A stretch of 64,000 nt of DNA from Zhengitettix transpicula (GCA_037074705.1 CM073591.1:160064532-160128531), one strand, 5' to 3'. Positions 10,965 through 23,500 are shown, numbered from the stretch's first letter. A program made the numbers and translations. The notes: generated from the sequence alone by a model not told the origin.

Positions 10965-12250
10965 TGGGAGATGTGACACCAAGCTCCAATAACTTTGTAC
11001 ATGTTGCTAAAGATGTGTGAGGCCTCACATTGTTGTTGTGAAACACAATTCCTTTGTGATTTGCCAAATCTGGCCTTTTCTCTTTGATTGCGTCCTCCAA
11101 TTTCATAAGTTGTTTGCAGTTAACACCCAAGTTGATTGTTTAATTGCTTGGAAGCAGTTCAAAATACACAACACCTTTGTAGTACCATCCAATTGACAGC
11201 ATGATATTTTTCTGCTGCAATTCATCTTTCGATATGGTTTTTGCTGTTTCATGCATGGACCATATCTTTTTTGATTAACAACATTGTAGACGATACATTT
11301 TTCTTTGCCAGCGATAATATGTTTCAAAAAAAGGGTTGATTGCATTGTGTTTGAAATGTATATTATCACAAATATTAATTAGTTGTGTTAGGGAAATTTC
11401 TTTCAAGTCGTGCGGAACACAAATATCAAGCTTCTTAAGAAGTGCAAGACATCTTATATAATTTTCAGTTGCTGTGTGTGTGACAATTTTTTTGCAATCT
11501 CTCACACAGTTATATGACAATTTGATTCAAGTATGGCTATCATTTTGTCATCAACTTCAAAAATTGATTAAGTAAGCCTGTGAGAGCTGTTGTTAGTTCT
11601 CACAGGCAGAACCTTTTAGGAGAGATGTAGAGGGCTACCTTTGGGGATGTTTTTTCCTCCCTTCATTCTCGAACTAAGGTTACCACAAGCTGAGGCACCT
11701 TGGCCCGTTTTGAGAGGTGATCTGGGGTCGCAGACCTAGGACATACGGTAAGAGTTGTCTGTTCCCAGACAGTGGGTCAGTGCCATACCTACCTGGCGCA
11801 GGTTTTCTAGGGTTGGGGCCTGCATCACTTTTAGGTGTAGGATCCTTAAACCATAGCCCAGAAGCCCTATTTAACCCCTAGCTACATTCCTCTATCCCTT
11901 TGTATCCCCCTTTCAAATTTCTTCCTATGCAAATACAGGGGAGTAGCCACACCACATGGATTACCCTCATGTAGCCTGTTACTGAAAAAAAATTAAATCA
12001 TCAACTTCAGAAGATTGATCATCTTTCAGCGAAAAATCTTCAGAACGAAATTTTTTAAACCAATTAAGACATGAGCATTCTGTTAAACAATCAACACCAT
12101 AAATACATATCTCTTTGTGAGCCTCAGCTGCTTTCTTGCCTTTATGAAAATAAAAAAGTAAATATCTGTCGAAAATGCTTACTTTTGAACTTTGTGTTAA
12201 AACTGACCGTAAACTGACAGCTGTACATAAAATTACACGGAACTTGTTTT
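10965..12250 (-). pseudogene. Mariner transposase, dead and interrupted
   Basis: The N-terminal HTH part (12170-11998) reads KGKKAAEAHKEIC then NWFKKFRSEDFSLKDDQSS, typical mariner. The frame is broken by an insert at 11569-11997, then resumes with KKLDICVPHDLKEISL and the catalytic region down to a stop near 10965. The first catalytic Asp block reads IIAGKEKC instead of ITGDEKW, the second reads FHNNNVRPH instead of FHQDNARPH, and the third (PSDYHLF region) is missing. All three catalytic acids are therefore lost. Terminal inverted repeats could not be placed. Confidence 0.85.
11569..11997 (+). mobile_element. Retroposed insert inside mariner, with TSD
   Basis: About 430 bp of non-AT-rich sequence interrupts the mariner frame. 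It is flanked by a direct duplication of host mariner sequence: TCATCAACTTCAAAAATTGA at 11548-11567 and TCATCAACTTCAGAAGATTG from 11998. The right end is A-rich (GAAAAAAAATTAAA), consistent with target-primed retroposition in + orientation. The left end folds as CCTGTGAGA/TCTCACAGG (about 11578-11607). No protein or clear tRNA boxes were found, so the family is unknown. Confidence 0.75.
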
Positions 12251-12339
12251 TATAGCAACTACCAAATCTCAAAAGAAAAAAACAAATTCTACTATTCACA
12301 AAAGAATAACGAAACAAACATAATGTTATCTACCGGTGC

Positions 12340-12800
12340 AAACAGAATTTCCTTTCTTGCCAATCAGAAGTTCTCGGAATTCCAACTGGGAGAAAACATT
12401 GTAGATACACGACGTTTCGACGGCGGTCACTGCCATCATCTTCAAGTGAAGTGCCGTCTTTTATATCCTTCTGTGTGGATGGTTTCGGTAAGCACTGCTA
12501 CCATTTGCTCAAGCTCCCGTGCGGTGGGGGAGAGAGCGAACAGCGCTCACTAATAGCTTCGGCCGTTGCGGAGCGTCCTCCAGCCTTCTACTGTGTGTAT
12601 GGTTTGTCATATGTATAGTACACAAGTCACACGGGATCTGATAAATCCCGGGCTTTCTGAGGCCTATATCGTCTTTTACCGTTCGAAGCACGTTCCTAAT
12701 TTTCTTTTTCGGCAAGACCGTTCCGATTCTTGCCGAGGTTACGCCTTTATACGTAACATATAGGCCGTTTCCCTGCAATTTCAATGGCAGCACTCTTCAT
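12340..12800 (-). mobile_element. Penelope-like element 3' fragment (GIY-YIG start)
   Basis: Minus-strand ORF 12793-12509 has KKKIRNVLRTVKDDIG and then KPGIYQIPC, the linker and beginning of the PLE GIY-YIG endonuclease. The frame then runs into unrelated sequence, so the YIG half is deleted. The 3' end has a terminal hairpin motif (12411-12446) like that following the PLE at 44.2-45.9 kb. This is a truncated relative of that family. Confidence 0.7.
12411..12446 (-). ncRNA. Hammerhead-like motif, PLE terminus
   Basis: On the minus strand: TTGAAGA, one base, stem GATGGC (12432-12437), 7-nt loop, GCCGTC (12419-12424), then GAAAC GTC. Compared with 45915-45950 the stem differs by one pairing-preserving change (T-A to T-G). 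Stems I and III of a full hammerhead were not established. Confidence 0.45.
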
Positions 12801-13779
12801 CTGATGATATCTAGACAGTATACAACTTTTCACTTTTGTATGGTTTCTGATCATTCATAAATTGTATACATAAATATCAGAGTACCATATAGTACATTTT
12901 GTAGACATTTCAATGATTGAATTTTTGAAACTTGTGCCTGAACCAAAATATCCAAAATTAAAGAAAGCTGCTTGTTTTATATTTATGGTACAACATATTG
13001 CTGTCAATTTCTATTTCCCCATAATGAAGATTTTGAATGTGAAATATTGTTAACAGTTAATCAATCATCTTACAGAATTTCTGTGGACAACTTTAACAAA
13101 TTTCAAGGCAAATTTTAAAAATTTGACCAAAGATTGTAATTAGGTATTCTTATACTTTTGATTAAAAATATTTTTTCATTACATCTGTCAATATTATGTC
13201 GGAATTCTATTACTAAAATTTTGTAATAATTATTTTCTTTTCCATAATTATATTTTTTACACGTTCTTATATGTGAATTCTGAAAATATGCAATTACATA
13301 ATATAAAAATTTTGAATTTGTAATCTGTGTGACTTTTTGTGAAATATAAAAAAACGGGTGTGTGGCTCTTTTCGGCCTCATGTGTGCCTAACCCTGGTAA
13401 TGTACACCAACCAATATAGCTGCCCCTTTGGTGAAACTTACAATAGCAGAAATGTTTTCAAGAAAGATTACAATGAAAATTGATCTTTTTGTAAAGAATG
13501 TGGCAATGTTATTTTCAAATGTGGGAAAAATATGTTGAATTATTTTGTGTATTAGAAAAACATTTTTAATTTGTTGTAGAATTAAATTTTTTATTCATAG
13601 TGACTGCTAGAACACATGCTGTTAGTCTAGATACGTGTATCAAAGTCACATCAGAAATTTCACGACAAAGCCTCAAAAACAGCAGTTTAGGACACAGGAC
13701 TGAAACTCTGCCTACCTGATGGCTTGGAGAAGATTAAAAGTGAAATCTGGTAGGAGATATTCTGTCAAAAGGACTGAAA
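12801..13779. other. No recognisable gene
   Basis: AT-rich; the 88-codon minus ORF at 13115-13381 is compositionally biased and unrecognised. Confidence 0.4.
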
Positions 13780-14100
13780 GCAGTATATATATTGATAATT
13801 GGATAGTGAGAAAGATAGAAATATAGGACAAAGGTTGGGAATACACGCTGAAGAAAGCATATAATGTAGACTCTATCCTATCTACACCAAACAAGACTGG
13901 CTATATTTGTTAAGTCTGGGGAAAGGTACATTAGCTCAATGGTAGAACATTTGCATAAAAAGCAATAGTACCTGGGATCAATTCCTGGCTCTGCTGAATA
14001 TTTTCAGTATTTCCTTCTTATTCCTATCCCCTATACACCTTGGACATATGCTTCTTTTGAGCATATTACTATACCCAAAGCATATACTTTTTGACTTTGT
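13780..14100 (+). mobile_element. tRNA-derived SINE copies
   Basis: 13925-14000 (+) has an A-box-like TTAGCTCAATGGTAGAACAT and a B-box-like GGGATCAATTCC, followed by a body beginning GAATATTTTCAGTATTTCC. The same body start follows the tRNA-like head at 60745-60815 (-). The segment 13785-13850 resembles the tail of that second copy in the opposite orientation, so two partial copies adjoin here. Confidence 0.55.
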
Positions 14101-14124
14101 CACTTTATAATTAATAGCCTAAAC

Positions 14125-14127
<3 letters not shown>

Positions 14128-14162
<35 letters not shown>
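14128..14162. repeat. (TA)n microsatellite
   Basis: Uninterrupted TA repeat directly beside a PLE-type terminal repeat, as at several other loci in the window. Confidence 0.95.
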
Positions 14163-14165
<3 letters not shown>

Positions 14166-14285
14166 AATAGTAAGAATGTGACATTGTCAAAAATATTGGT
14201 ATGGAAAGGATAGAGAGATAGGTTGTGGCTTACCTGAAAGTGAAGTGCGGTGTCGCCATGAGGAACTGAAGGTTGTTCTTCAAAT

Positions 14286-14314
14286 TTTCGGAGGCTCTCG
14301 GCCTCCTTCTTCAG
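14286..14314 (-). ncRNA. Hammerhead-like core, best stem II
   Basis: Minus strand: CTGAAGA (14314-14308), one A, then a perfect six-pair stem GGAGGC/GCCTCC with a CGAGA loop, then GAAA. This is the hammerhead order CUGANGA - stem II - GAAA with one extra nucleotide before the stem. Outer stems were not resolved. Confidence 0.5.
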
Positions 14315-14400
14315 GAAGGAGTGTTACACCATTCCGTGCACCGGCCGGCTGCTATATATATAATTCATGCCTGGACAGCGCACAGTTCAGATCTTCCTTC

Positions 14401-14428
14401 CTGATGAAGGGGACTCAGGTCCTCAAAA
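14401..14428 (+). ncRNA. Hammerhead-like core with AAAA for GAAA
   Basis: CTGATGA (14401-14407), one A, GGGGAC / TCAG / GTCCTC (six pairs, one G-T), then AAAA in place of GAAA. Probably a decayed copy. Confidence 0.4.
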
Positions 14429-14510
14429 ATTTGAACTTTCACATATGCCAGACTGGACCAACTATTGATTTCAGGTAAGTCAGCTTCTCTGTCTCTCTTT
14501 CCTAGCTAAA

Positions 14511-17199
14511 TATGTAATTTAATTTGACCTTGTCATATTTTTCATAAACATTTACCCACCCCCAATTGTAAATCTGCCACATTTCATATTTTTTTGTAAG
14601 TCACCTACTTCCACCCTTCTTCACACTTTATTACTACATTATTAGCCTTATGTGTACCAAGTTAAGTTAAAATTTTCCATGCATTTAGCAGTGTATGTGT
14701 ATGTGTAGCACATAAATTACACACACAAACATACCTCCATTTTTATTTGGATAATATGGCATAGTGAAATAATTATTGTTAAAGATACAAAAGATGTTTG
14801 GTGGGATGGGATTACTTCAGAATAAAGTTTGGTAACCACATTGGACAGAATACATTGTTCACATTTTTCAAGGTTCTATCCTCCTCCTTCAGGAGATAAA
14901 TAGTACTTATTGAAGTCAAGAAATATAAGGAACACAGTATATTTGTCTTTCATATATAAAATTAGTTTAATATTTTTAGATAAGATATTAATAGTCACAA
15001 CATGATGTACACTTAATATTTAGAATATCCATAATGACAAATTATGTGAGACATTCTCAAAGAACTTGTGGGCACTATTTGAGGGCAGATATTTTGTAGA
15101 CATCTAAATAAACAATATGTTTAATCAACACGTGAAAGAAAACCATCTCAGATGACATTGCTTCTCACTATGTATGAACAAAGATGACAATGAAATTGAT
15201 TGACAGCAACTTTAGCCCTAAAAAATTTGATTCAGTTCAACTAATGTGAAAAAATTACACCAGAAGAACTGAGGATGATACCAAAAGCATATGTTCTACT
15301 ATGATGATAAATTTCTGCACAATTGTCTACAAAAATATAAACAGGAATGTTGTCAACTTCAAACATAAATATACAACTTTAGTAGCAAAGAAAACACAGT
15401 GTTATTGAAACCCTCAATTCTCAGCCTTTTTATGGTATGACTTCAAACACCTGTATAATAGTAAACATGTCACTTCAGTAATACAAATTAAGTAACTAAA
15501 ATGTTCAAAATGAAAACTTTCGAGGTAATAGCTGATTGTTTTCGGCAGAAACGGAAATTACTGTGAAGTAAATTCATCAGTATTTTACTACAATTTTATA
15601 TGCACCGTAAATAAGATAATTTTTATACTTTTGCAACACATCTCTAATAAAAGTTTTAGAGAATGAAATTGATGCTTTCTTGCAAATGGCAAAATACTGT
15701 GCAGATGCGGATAAAACATTAATCTATCATTGATATACTTACGTGTGTGGCATTGCAGGAAATACAGCTTCTAACAAACTATTAAATCATGTCTTTTATT
15801 TTGTAAGGTTATGTTTGAGCATAGAAAGAAGTGTTAATTTAAGCGCAAGCGTAAATATGAATTTCTGATGCTGTAATAAAATTCATTTCGTTGCAAATAA
15901 AGTGTCGCTAGGCCTTTCCCCGACAAACTGGTGACTAATTTCGAAATTAATTGAATTATTATCTTCTCGTAATTAATTTATAGATATATTTGCTCTTTAA
16001 TCAATTACGGTATCGTGTAGTAATTATAGATATCCAATCATTACTTCTGGTATTTTATCTTTCTTTCTTCTGATTATTGTTTTTCTCTATTTTTTACTTA
16101 CTTGTCTAGTAATAACTACAGTCTATCGAAAGATCTATTTGAAATATCTTTCTCGATTATCAAGATACACTATGAATTATTCCATCATTGCGGTACTAAA
16201 TCAGTTCCTTGTAAACATAAATCATACAATGACATGCATAAATTTTCTTGTAAAATCGTACATACTTCTTCCTCCAAATTTCACTAACTTAATTGGCCTG
16301 TATACAGTATTCTATGTTTTCCCAACATGAGAATCTATTATGGAAGTATGTCGGCATTGGTACATTCAGGACCATTTTTGATTTCGTTTTTATATCTCCT
16401 TTTGAACCAAAATTACACTATCAATATTTGTTGAACTACTTCGAAAACAGTCAGAATATATCTTGAATTATTCGTTTGCTGGTTGGCATTAAGACGAGTT
16501 TAGTAAAAGATTAAATTATTATATCATCTCAATCAGTTCTTGCACCCTAACAACAGCCATTTCGATAAACCGCGATGTCACTTAATCAGAAAATCTACTG
16601 ACAGCATCAAACCTCACGTTCCATTTTCTTTTCCCCGTCTCGCTCTACTTGGTGAATGAAGAATTGACAGCCAGTGGCGTAACTAGGGAAGGGTATCGAG
16701 AGACTAGATCTAGATGATAAAAAAGCGCCTTACCGACGCATCGTCATTTCATTTTTCACGTTGTCCTTGAAAATTTCTATCACTCACTCTCGACATATGT
16801 GCCGCCATTTATCAACTAATCATTGTGGGATCTAATGGCAGTAGCCGAGCTATTGTTTGCGGGATGCAATGGGCATTGTTGCCAGGCAGTAGCGCAAGAA
16901 AGACGGTATTCTGCAACAGAACTGTTACAACTTGGAACTATTTACAGCTGAAATTTATTTTAATTTCAAAAAGGAGAAAACAGCAGTCATTGAGTTAGCC
17001 ACAGATAATAGAATGTAATACATTTCAGACAGCAATTTATATAAGGGAATTGTTTCAAGTGAGAACTGTTGAGAATTGCACAAAACTGATATTTTCTATT
17101 GGAGAGAGTTCTGGTCAAATCTCTTTGGTTCTGGTATTTCGTTACTTTTTGCATTTATTTTATACAATGTTACCAACGTCAGTCAGCAAAATCAACCAA
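14511..17199. other. No recognisable gene
   Basis: AT-rich DNA with scattered short ORFs. A TE-end-like GTGGCGTAACTAGG lies at about 16674-16687. No coding family is recognised. Confidence 0.45.
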
Positions 17200-20100
17200 A
17201 AAGAACTTTGACTCCTTTAAGTTTCTGGAGTATATATTGCTATATTCATAAAGGTTATGGTTGTATACCATAAAGGTGCCGGAATATTTTTAACACACTT
17301 AAGGTATCATGAATATTCTCGACAGTTAAAAACTGCACTCCCTACGGGATGGGGTTGGACGAGAGTGGAAATTTTCAAACTCGTTAAACGACCGATATTT
17401 GCGTCGATTAAATATGTTTCGGAGTCAATCACATGAATAGTTTTTCTGCCGATGTTGTTTGTGTATAATTTCAACCCTATTTAACACAGGATGGTAGCAC
17501 CCATGTGGGTGGAGGGGCGTTACAGAAAAATATCGCTAATATGACCGAGATTGGAGTAAATTCCGGGGTTATGGATGTCTCTGAGTTTAATTATTACAAC
17601 CCGGGCAATGCCGGCCACCAGCTAAATATTTGTATGTATGTATTTAAGTTAATCTTTGTACAAATTTAAACGCGTGGACAGATTGCAACAAAACTAGGCA
17701 AGCAAATTCTTCAAAACTCGAGAAACGGTAATGTGCGGGGATAAAACCGTTGTTAAAAGTGGAATGAATTGTAATTAAAACATGTGATAATATAGTTAAA
17801 TTACTACGCGTTAAGAGACATTGAGGTATGTTCGTTTTTTCTGAATGAAGTAAAGCAGAAATATTTTGAATGAATAAATAGTATATTTATATCCAGCAAT
17901 ACCACATCGAATGATAACAAAAAACAATATAAAAGGTTATACAATCCGTGGAGCTAATTTTCTTTTAAATAATTTGACGTTTAACGGGATCACGGACCAA
18001 GATTTTGTCAATTATATCTTGCAATAGGCATCGGAGGAGACATAGAATGTTGGTAAAAACAATACCTAATATCGTTAATCATTATAATTGAATAGATTTG
18101 ATTTTAAATGTGGTAAACTGACGAACTATTTTAAGTGAGATTCTTGGAAAAAGTTGTGTATCATACTTAATTGTAAATGTGTAAAGACTACAGGAATAAT
18201 TTCAAGTGAGATCTATTGAGAATATTGCACAAAATTATATTTTTCAATTAGAGAGTTTACTTTTCGCATTCATTTTATACAATGAACAATGTTTCATATT
18301 TAACGCTTTGAGGCACCCAATATGACATCTGCTAGGCCTTTCTCAAGTTAATTTATTTATGGATGTTGTTTTTTAAAAAAAATACGTTCAATCTGACGAG
18401 TTCTGCCAACACGTATAGTAATAATTAGACACAATAGTTATCATCATTTAACTTCAAATAATACAGTCATTATGATCAACAATCGGTTTGTAACAAGTAC
18501 AAAAACGTTTAGTGAAAAGTTATAACTAAATAATTTAATTAATAAAGCTATTAAAATGTATAACCATAAAAAAATTCTTATATATACGTTCTATTTTTAT
18601 TCGGTACGCTCATTGGGATGAAGTTTACTGATTTCATTACTATAATTTTTGGATTTTTTTATTATGTCAGTATCCAACTCCGGGTAAATTTTTAATCAAC
18701 TCTTACTAAGATAGTATTCTCGACTCCCATCAGATAGCAGGTATATTGTTCTTTAATTCCATAATGGGCCGCGGTTATTTACTATTCCCATAATGTACCG
18801 AAGTATACGTTCATAAGGTAGAAGTGTTTGACTTGATTAACAGACCAGGACTATTTTTTCTTTTAACGAACAGTGCAGGGACAATTTGTGATACCATTAA
18901 GGTACCGAGAGTATTCTTGAGTTTCTTATACTACCGGGTATATCTTTACTCCCTTAAGGAACCGGGTGTATTTCTTACTTCCTTAACGTACAGGGAGTTT
19001 TAATTACAACCTTAAGGTACCGTTATAGTTGTACTCTTAATGGTTTTGGATTATTCATAGCTTCCTTATTTCACCACGACTATACCGGGAGCATTGTTTA
19101 CTCTCTTAAGATTCAGGGATTTATAACTTTTTATAAGATAACGAGAGTATATTGACTCCTTTACGGGGTGGGGATATCACGTCTTTCTTTAAATAGGATG
19201 AGTAATTTTTTATCCCATAAGACACCGGGAGAAATTTCACACACTGCAAAATCACACACTGCAAAATCTTAGCGTCGAAGAATTATTTATTGGAGTCATT
19301 AATATTAATAGCGTTTCTCCCGATGTTGTTTGTGTATAATTACAATTCCTTAGGCAAGAGAGGGGGGGCACTCTTAGGGATGGGGTGGAGGGTCGTTACA
19401 TAAAAATAACGATAAATCATCCGACATTGCTGTCGATTCCGGGGTTATGGATGTCGCTGAATTATGATATTCTAAATGCCGATTAAGTTGTAGTTATGCC
19501 CCTGGGAGAAGCGATGGAAGGGGAAAGCAATGCTCAGCGTACAATCTTAAAAACATAGCGAATTCTGTCATATTTTGTACAGATAATACTTGCTTTACGA
19601 AACAAACACTGGTTCCGTAAAACAGCCAGGTGTATCCTTTATAGAGGTAGGAGTTGGAAGCAGTGGCATTTTAATTTATTTTTTATACTTTTAGAGTAGC
19701 GTGAGTATTTTTGTGACTCTTAATGCATCGGGACTATTTTTCACTCTCTTAAGTTACTGGAGGAATTTTTAAATCTAGTAGGGCATGGTGTCTATTTTTG
19801 ACAGTCTTAACGTAAAGGTACAAATTTTGTCTTTCTTAAGTATTTTTAATTCTTTTAGCATACCGAGTGTTTTTAACTCTATTAAGGACCGAAAGTAATT
19901 TTAATTCATTTTTTACTTTCTTAAATTATGGCAAGTTATTTTGATTCTCTTAAGGTACCAGGAGTATTTTTAACACTCTTGAGTTACATAAAGAAAATTT
20001 GACTCGATTAGGGGCACCGAGAGTATAATTAACTCTCTTAAGGTACTGCGTGTATTTTTGGCTATTTTAGGATACCAACAATATTTTATGAAGATTTTTT

Positions 20101-20280
20101 GGGGGATAAAATTTTGTATTGAAAGTATTTGTGCTTCTCCATAGGCACTTATGGGTCATGATGAAATTAGCATTCCCTCTGCATAGGTACGACTTGACTT
20201 GATTAATGTGGAATTAAATATCTCTTCGGGTTTATATAAATAAATACCCGGGCAATGACTGCACACAGCTAGTACAGTTA
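17200..20280 (-). repeat. Composite tandem-array element with ~32 bp minisatellite
   Basis: Two repeat types are interleaved. Array monomers of the ~280 bp family occur in minus orientation at about 17320-17620, 19200-19480 and 20140-20280; landmarks are CCGGGGTTATGGATGTC and CCCGGGCAATG. Between and around them (about 17250-17340, 18720-19240, 19625-20100) is a diverged minisatellite whose unit resembles TTAAGGTACCGGGAGTATTT plus an AACTCTC-like end, so that each unit can pair GAGAGT with ACTCTC. At least twenty degenerate units are visible. The element's outer end is the CTAGCTGTGTGCAGTCAT block (RC) near 20250-20273. Confidence 0.7.
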
Positions 20281-20299
20281 AAAACCAGAAGATCTGTTC

Positions 20300-20573
20300 C
20301 TTTAGCAGGTGCCATGCTGTCCTTTTCGTTCTTTAATTGTCTTCGGAACGAAGTACGAAGAGCATTAATTTTGGTGCGTTCCGCAATCTTATATACTTTT
20401 GGATCATCTTCCTTTAATTTATTCACCAGCTTCTTGTACGACATATCCTTATTTCTGTTTTTATATTCTTCACATTTCACCTTCAACAGTTCAGGTAAAA
20501 CATTTTTGTTTAATCGTTTCCAAATCCATTTTCTTAAACATTTCTTGAATTCGTCATATGAGTAAGTAATAAT
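20300..20573 (-). pseudogene. MADF (Adf-1 Myb/SANT-like) domain fragment
   Basis: Minus-strand frame from about 20560 to the array edge contains VLPELLKVKCEEYKNRNKD, then SYKKLVNKLKEDDP and NALRTSFRRQLKNE. This is the helix pattern of the MADF DNA-binding domain, which is found in large insect transcription-factor families and also in some transposons. No good start codon precedes it, and the C-terminus runs directly into the repetitive element at 20280. It is either a host exon truncated by the repeat or a captured piece. Confidence 0.55.
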
Positions 20574-20579
20574 GATTTA

Positions 20580-23500
20580 ACACTGGAAGACGAAATTGAA
20601 TTTTAAATAAATGCGACAAGATCTTCACACAATCAAAGATTGTCAAACAATTACGTACACGCTATGACCGTTCGCCAAACACGGAAATGTTGCGCAACAT
20701 GTTTTGGGTCCGCCGATTTGTTTTAAACTGTTCATACAACAGTTCCGACAAGCCATATACCATTAAACTGCTGGCGCAAATGGTTTGAGCGTGTATGGAG
20801 ACCCAAACTCCAAATTCGACAGCAATTACGGTCCGTTTGACATTTTTTAATTCACAGCTTCCTACCCCAACCTTACGTTGTTACTTGAAGTTAAAGTCGG
20901 AATTATTCACTGCGTCTCGTATAAAACTAAATTCTACATCAGTCTCGGTTTTTTTCATTAGCGTTATCAGTGTTCCCCTTCTATGCTTTTGGGGGTTGAA
21001 ATTAGGCAATAACTACATCGTGTATACAAAGTTTGATTGAAATTTCTCAACGTGTGTAAGATTGTATGCGGAACTTAAACACTCTCATACATATATGTAT
21101 TGTATCGAACAGATATCGCTGATTTGAATAATTGTAATTTATTTGGATTAGTTACATATTAAAATTAATTAAGTTGAAAAATTTATTAACACTGTGAACC
21201 ACAGTTAAAAATATCAGTTAATAATGCAATGTAATATGGTTGGCTAGGCACTACGACTAAATTCTTTTTGTGTGTATAAAACAGAGAATTTTATTCGACG
21301 AATTTTCGATGCTGCAACTTGATAGAAATTATTTGATTGGTAAATTCCTCAGAATCTTGGAACCCCCTTAAGACGAGAACGAGACGAAGTCACTCTGCGA
21401 CGGGCGCGTGAGCGATGAAAGTCATGTACGGCGGTGGACGCCATGACAGTTAACCATCATACACTGCAGTGAAAATGTTTCAATAGTTAATTTATTTATG
21501 TAAATAAAGAAATTGGATTACCATGTTCTAAAACATATCTCAAAGGAATAGCTACTACGACGTGAAACGATCGAACTGGAGTCGTCTACAAAATGATGTT
21601 GCGGGGCAAATTATTACATCCTGTTCGCTGCGATGGAGTGTGAACCAAGAGCTGCGTGGTGGGAACTGTTCCATGTATCTGTTTTCGGGGGCAGCTTACT
21701 TCACATCGAGTAGAGAACATCGCAGAGGAGCAATTCCCGTGTTTTGTTGAAGGATATTTAGTGCACCAGGTAATTTTCAATTAAATTATCAAAATAATTA
21801 TTTAATTATAATTTATTCCTAGAGCCATGAAATATGTACACATCTCCAAAGAGCATGATCATAAAATTGTGAAAGACTAATCAAAAGATTCCTTTCGTCT
21901 CATTACTGTCATCGATATGAGCAACAAATAACTCGAGAAGATAAAAACTAGCGCTAGCGACACATAGGCCAGTGTCGCCAGACAAACTGTCGACAGATCA
22001 ACAAACCCTTATTTTCGGGGGCGAACGTAGCTCATTGTCGAGTACAAACAATACAATACATCAATTTACAATTAGGGTCCCTTTATCATGATTCAATGTG
22101 ATCAAGTATGTTCAGAAATGCGTTATATCCTGCCACAGAAATTATGAGTAAGATTAATTATTGCTTACGGAACGTCTATAACATTTAGCTTTTATGTTCT
22201 AATATTTCTGCTAAGCGTGCAGATACTTTTCTAAACATGAATAAGGAAGGATATTTCATGAAGGTAGATTGAAATTTATGACGGGTTGATGGGTCTTGCA
22301 CATTCACACTTACCTTGTGGTTTAATTGCCAACACAAAAGATTCTACGATGGGTAGAGTAATTTACGCATACTGCATATACTGTACTTGTCTGCGAGCCA
22401 CAACAGTAACAAGTTTTGTTTATCTACGAAAATAAGCAAAATATGATACGCTTTATCAATGAAAAATGTCGTCAAAACGAACAACTGGGGCAGAATTTAA
22501 AACATAAGCTTGCGTAAAGCAGAACTCATTTCGATGAGTTTACGACAAACGAGAAACTGAACACAAGCGATAAATCAAATACAATTTCGTACATAAACAA
22601 GACTAGATTTTCTAATCTTCTTCAAACCACAAACCTTTGACAGTAATCACCCGTAATCAATGAAACGACTTCAACCTCGTACTGGAACATTTTTCAGTCT
22701 CCCCCTTTTCAACGAATATTAAGACACCTAATGGATCACAATTTGCAACCTGTGGTATTGAAACAAACGTAATTTATCCAATTCGCCAAACAATGGACTG
22801 GATCGGAGGACACTCAACTGCTGAACGAGCGAGTAAGCAAATACACGTTTCCGAATGATAGAACAATTACGCACTTAAAATTGAGCACTGTAATCACTTT
22901 GCTACTACGTTAATTACATTTCCCAGGGCCGCAAGTAATTAAGCTCAACGAACTGTCTCATTTTTTGACTAGACCCTTAATACACTACATTTATAATTTC
23001 GTCTACATAGTATCCAATAGTGTCTAATTTTTAAAAGCGGAATAATCTAGCTCAAAGTTGACACGCATTTCAAAGAAATTGTCCATAGAAAATATTTTAA
23101 ATAAAATTAATTTGGGAATCGTAGTATTGTAGGACCATGGGATAGATTTTCGCATTATGCCGCAAGTCTCCAAAATGCAGCCCCTTAAATGTTTAATCTT
23201 TAAAATAAATTTTGATTGTGATTTTTCCAAAAATATTACATAAAATGCGCGTATACTATTTATGTATTAAAAATATAAACTAATTTAAAGTAAGATTTTT
23301 TATTATTGGTACAAATTTAATTTTATTTCGCTTTTTATGCCGTATCTTTATATAGCATGACACTGGCCTGATCTGTGCTCAGCAGAAATGAGCATAGCGA
23401 GGTGGCAGTTTGTTGAGCTTTACGGATTGAGCATTGGCACTCCTCATTCCAGAGCGAGATCCTGTGTTGTTGAAGATTGAGCACGGGCAGCCAGTTGGCT

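Larger units (their letters stand above)
14165..14510. repeat. Two opposed PLE-type terminal repeats
   Basis: A minus-oriented and a plus-oriented terminal unit face away from each other. Landmarks are GACATTGTCAAAAATATTGG, GGCTTACCTGAAA, and on the right TGCCAGACTGGACCAACTAT and TTTCAGGTAAGTCAGC. The same landmarks recur at 30020-30300, 54235-54480 and 55440-56000. Each unit has a hammerhead-like core (14286-14314 - and 14401-14428 +). Confidence 0.7.

Noticed and set aside
13925..14003. Functional tRNA gene
   Set aside because: tRNA-like head with A and B boxes, but the body start is shared with the SINE at 60600-60815, so it is a SINE.
16673..16690. TE boundary at the GTGGCGTAACTAGG block
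   Set aside because: The motif is common at repeat ends, but no second end or repeated body was recognised here.
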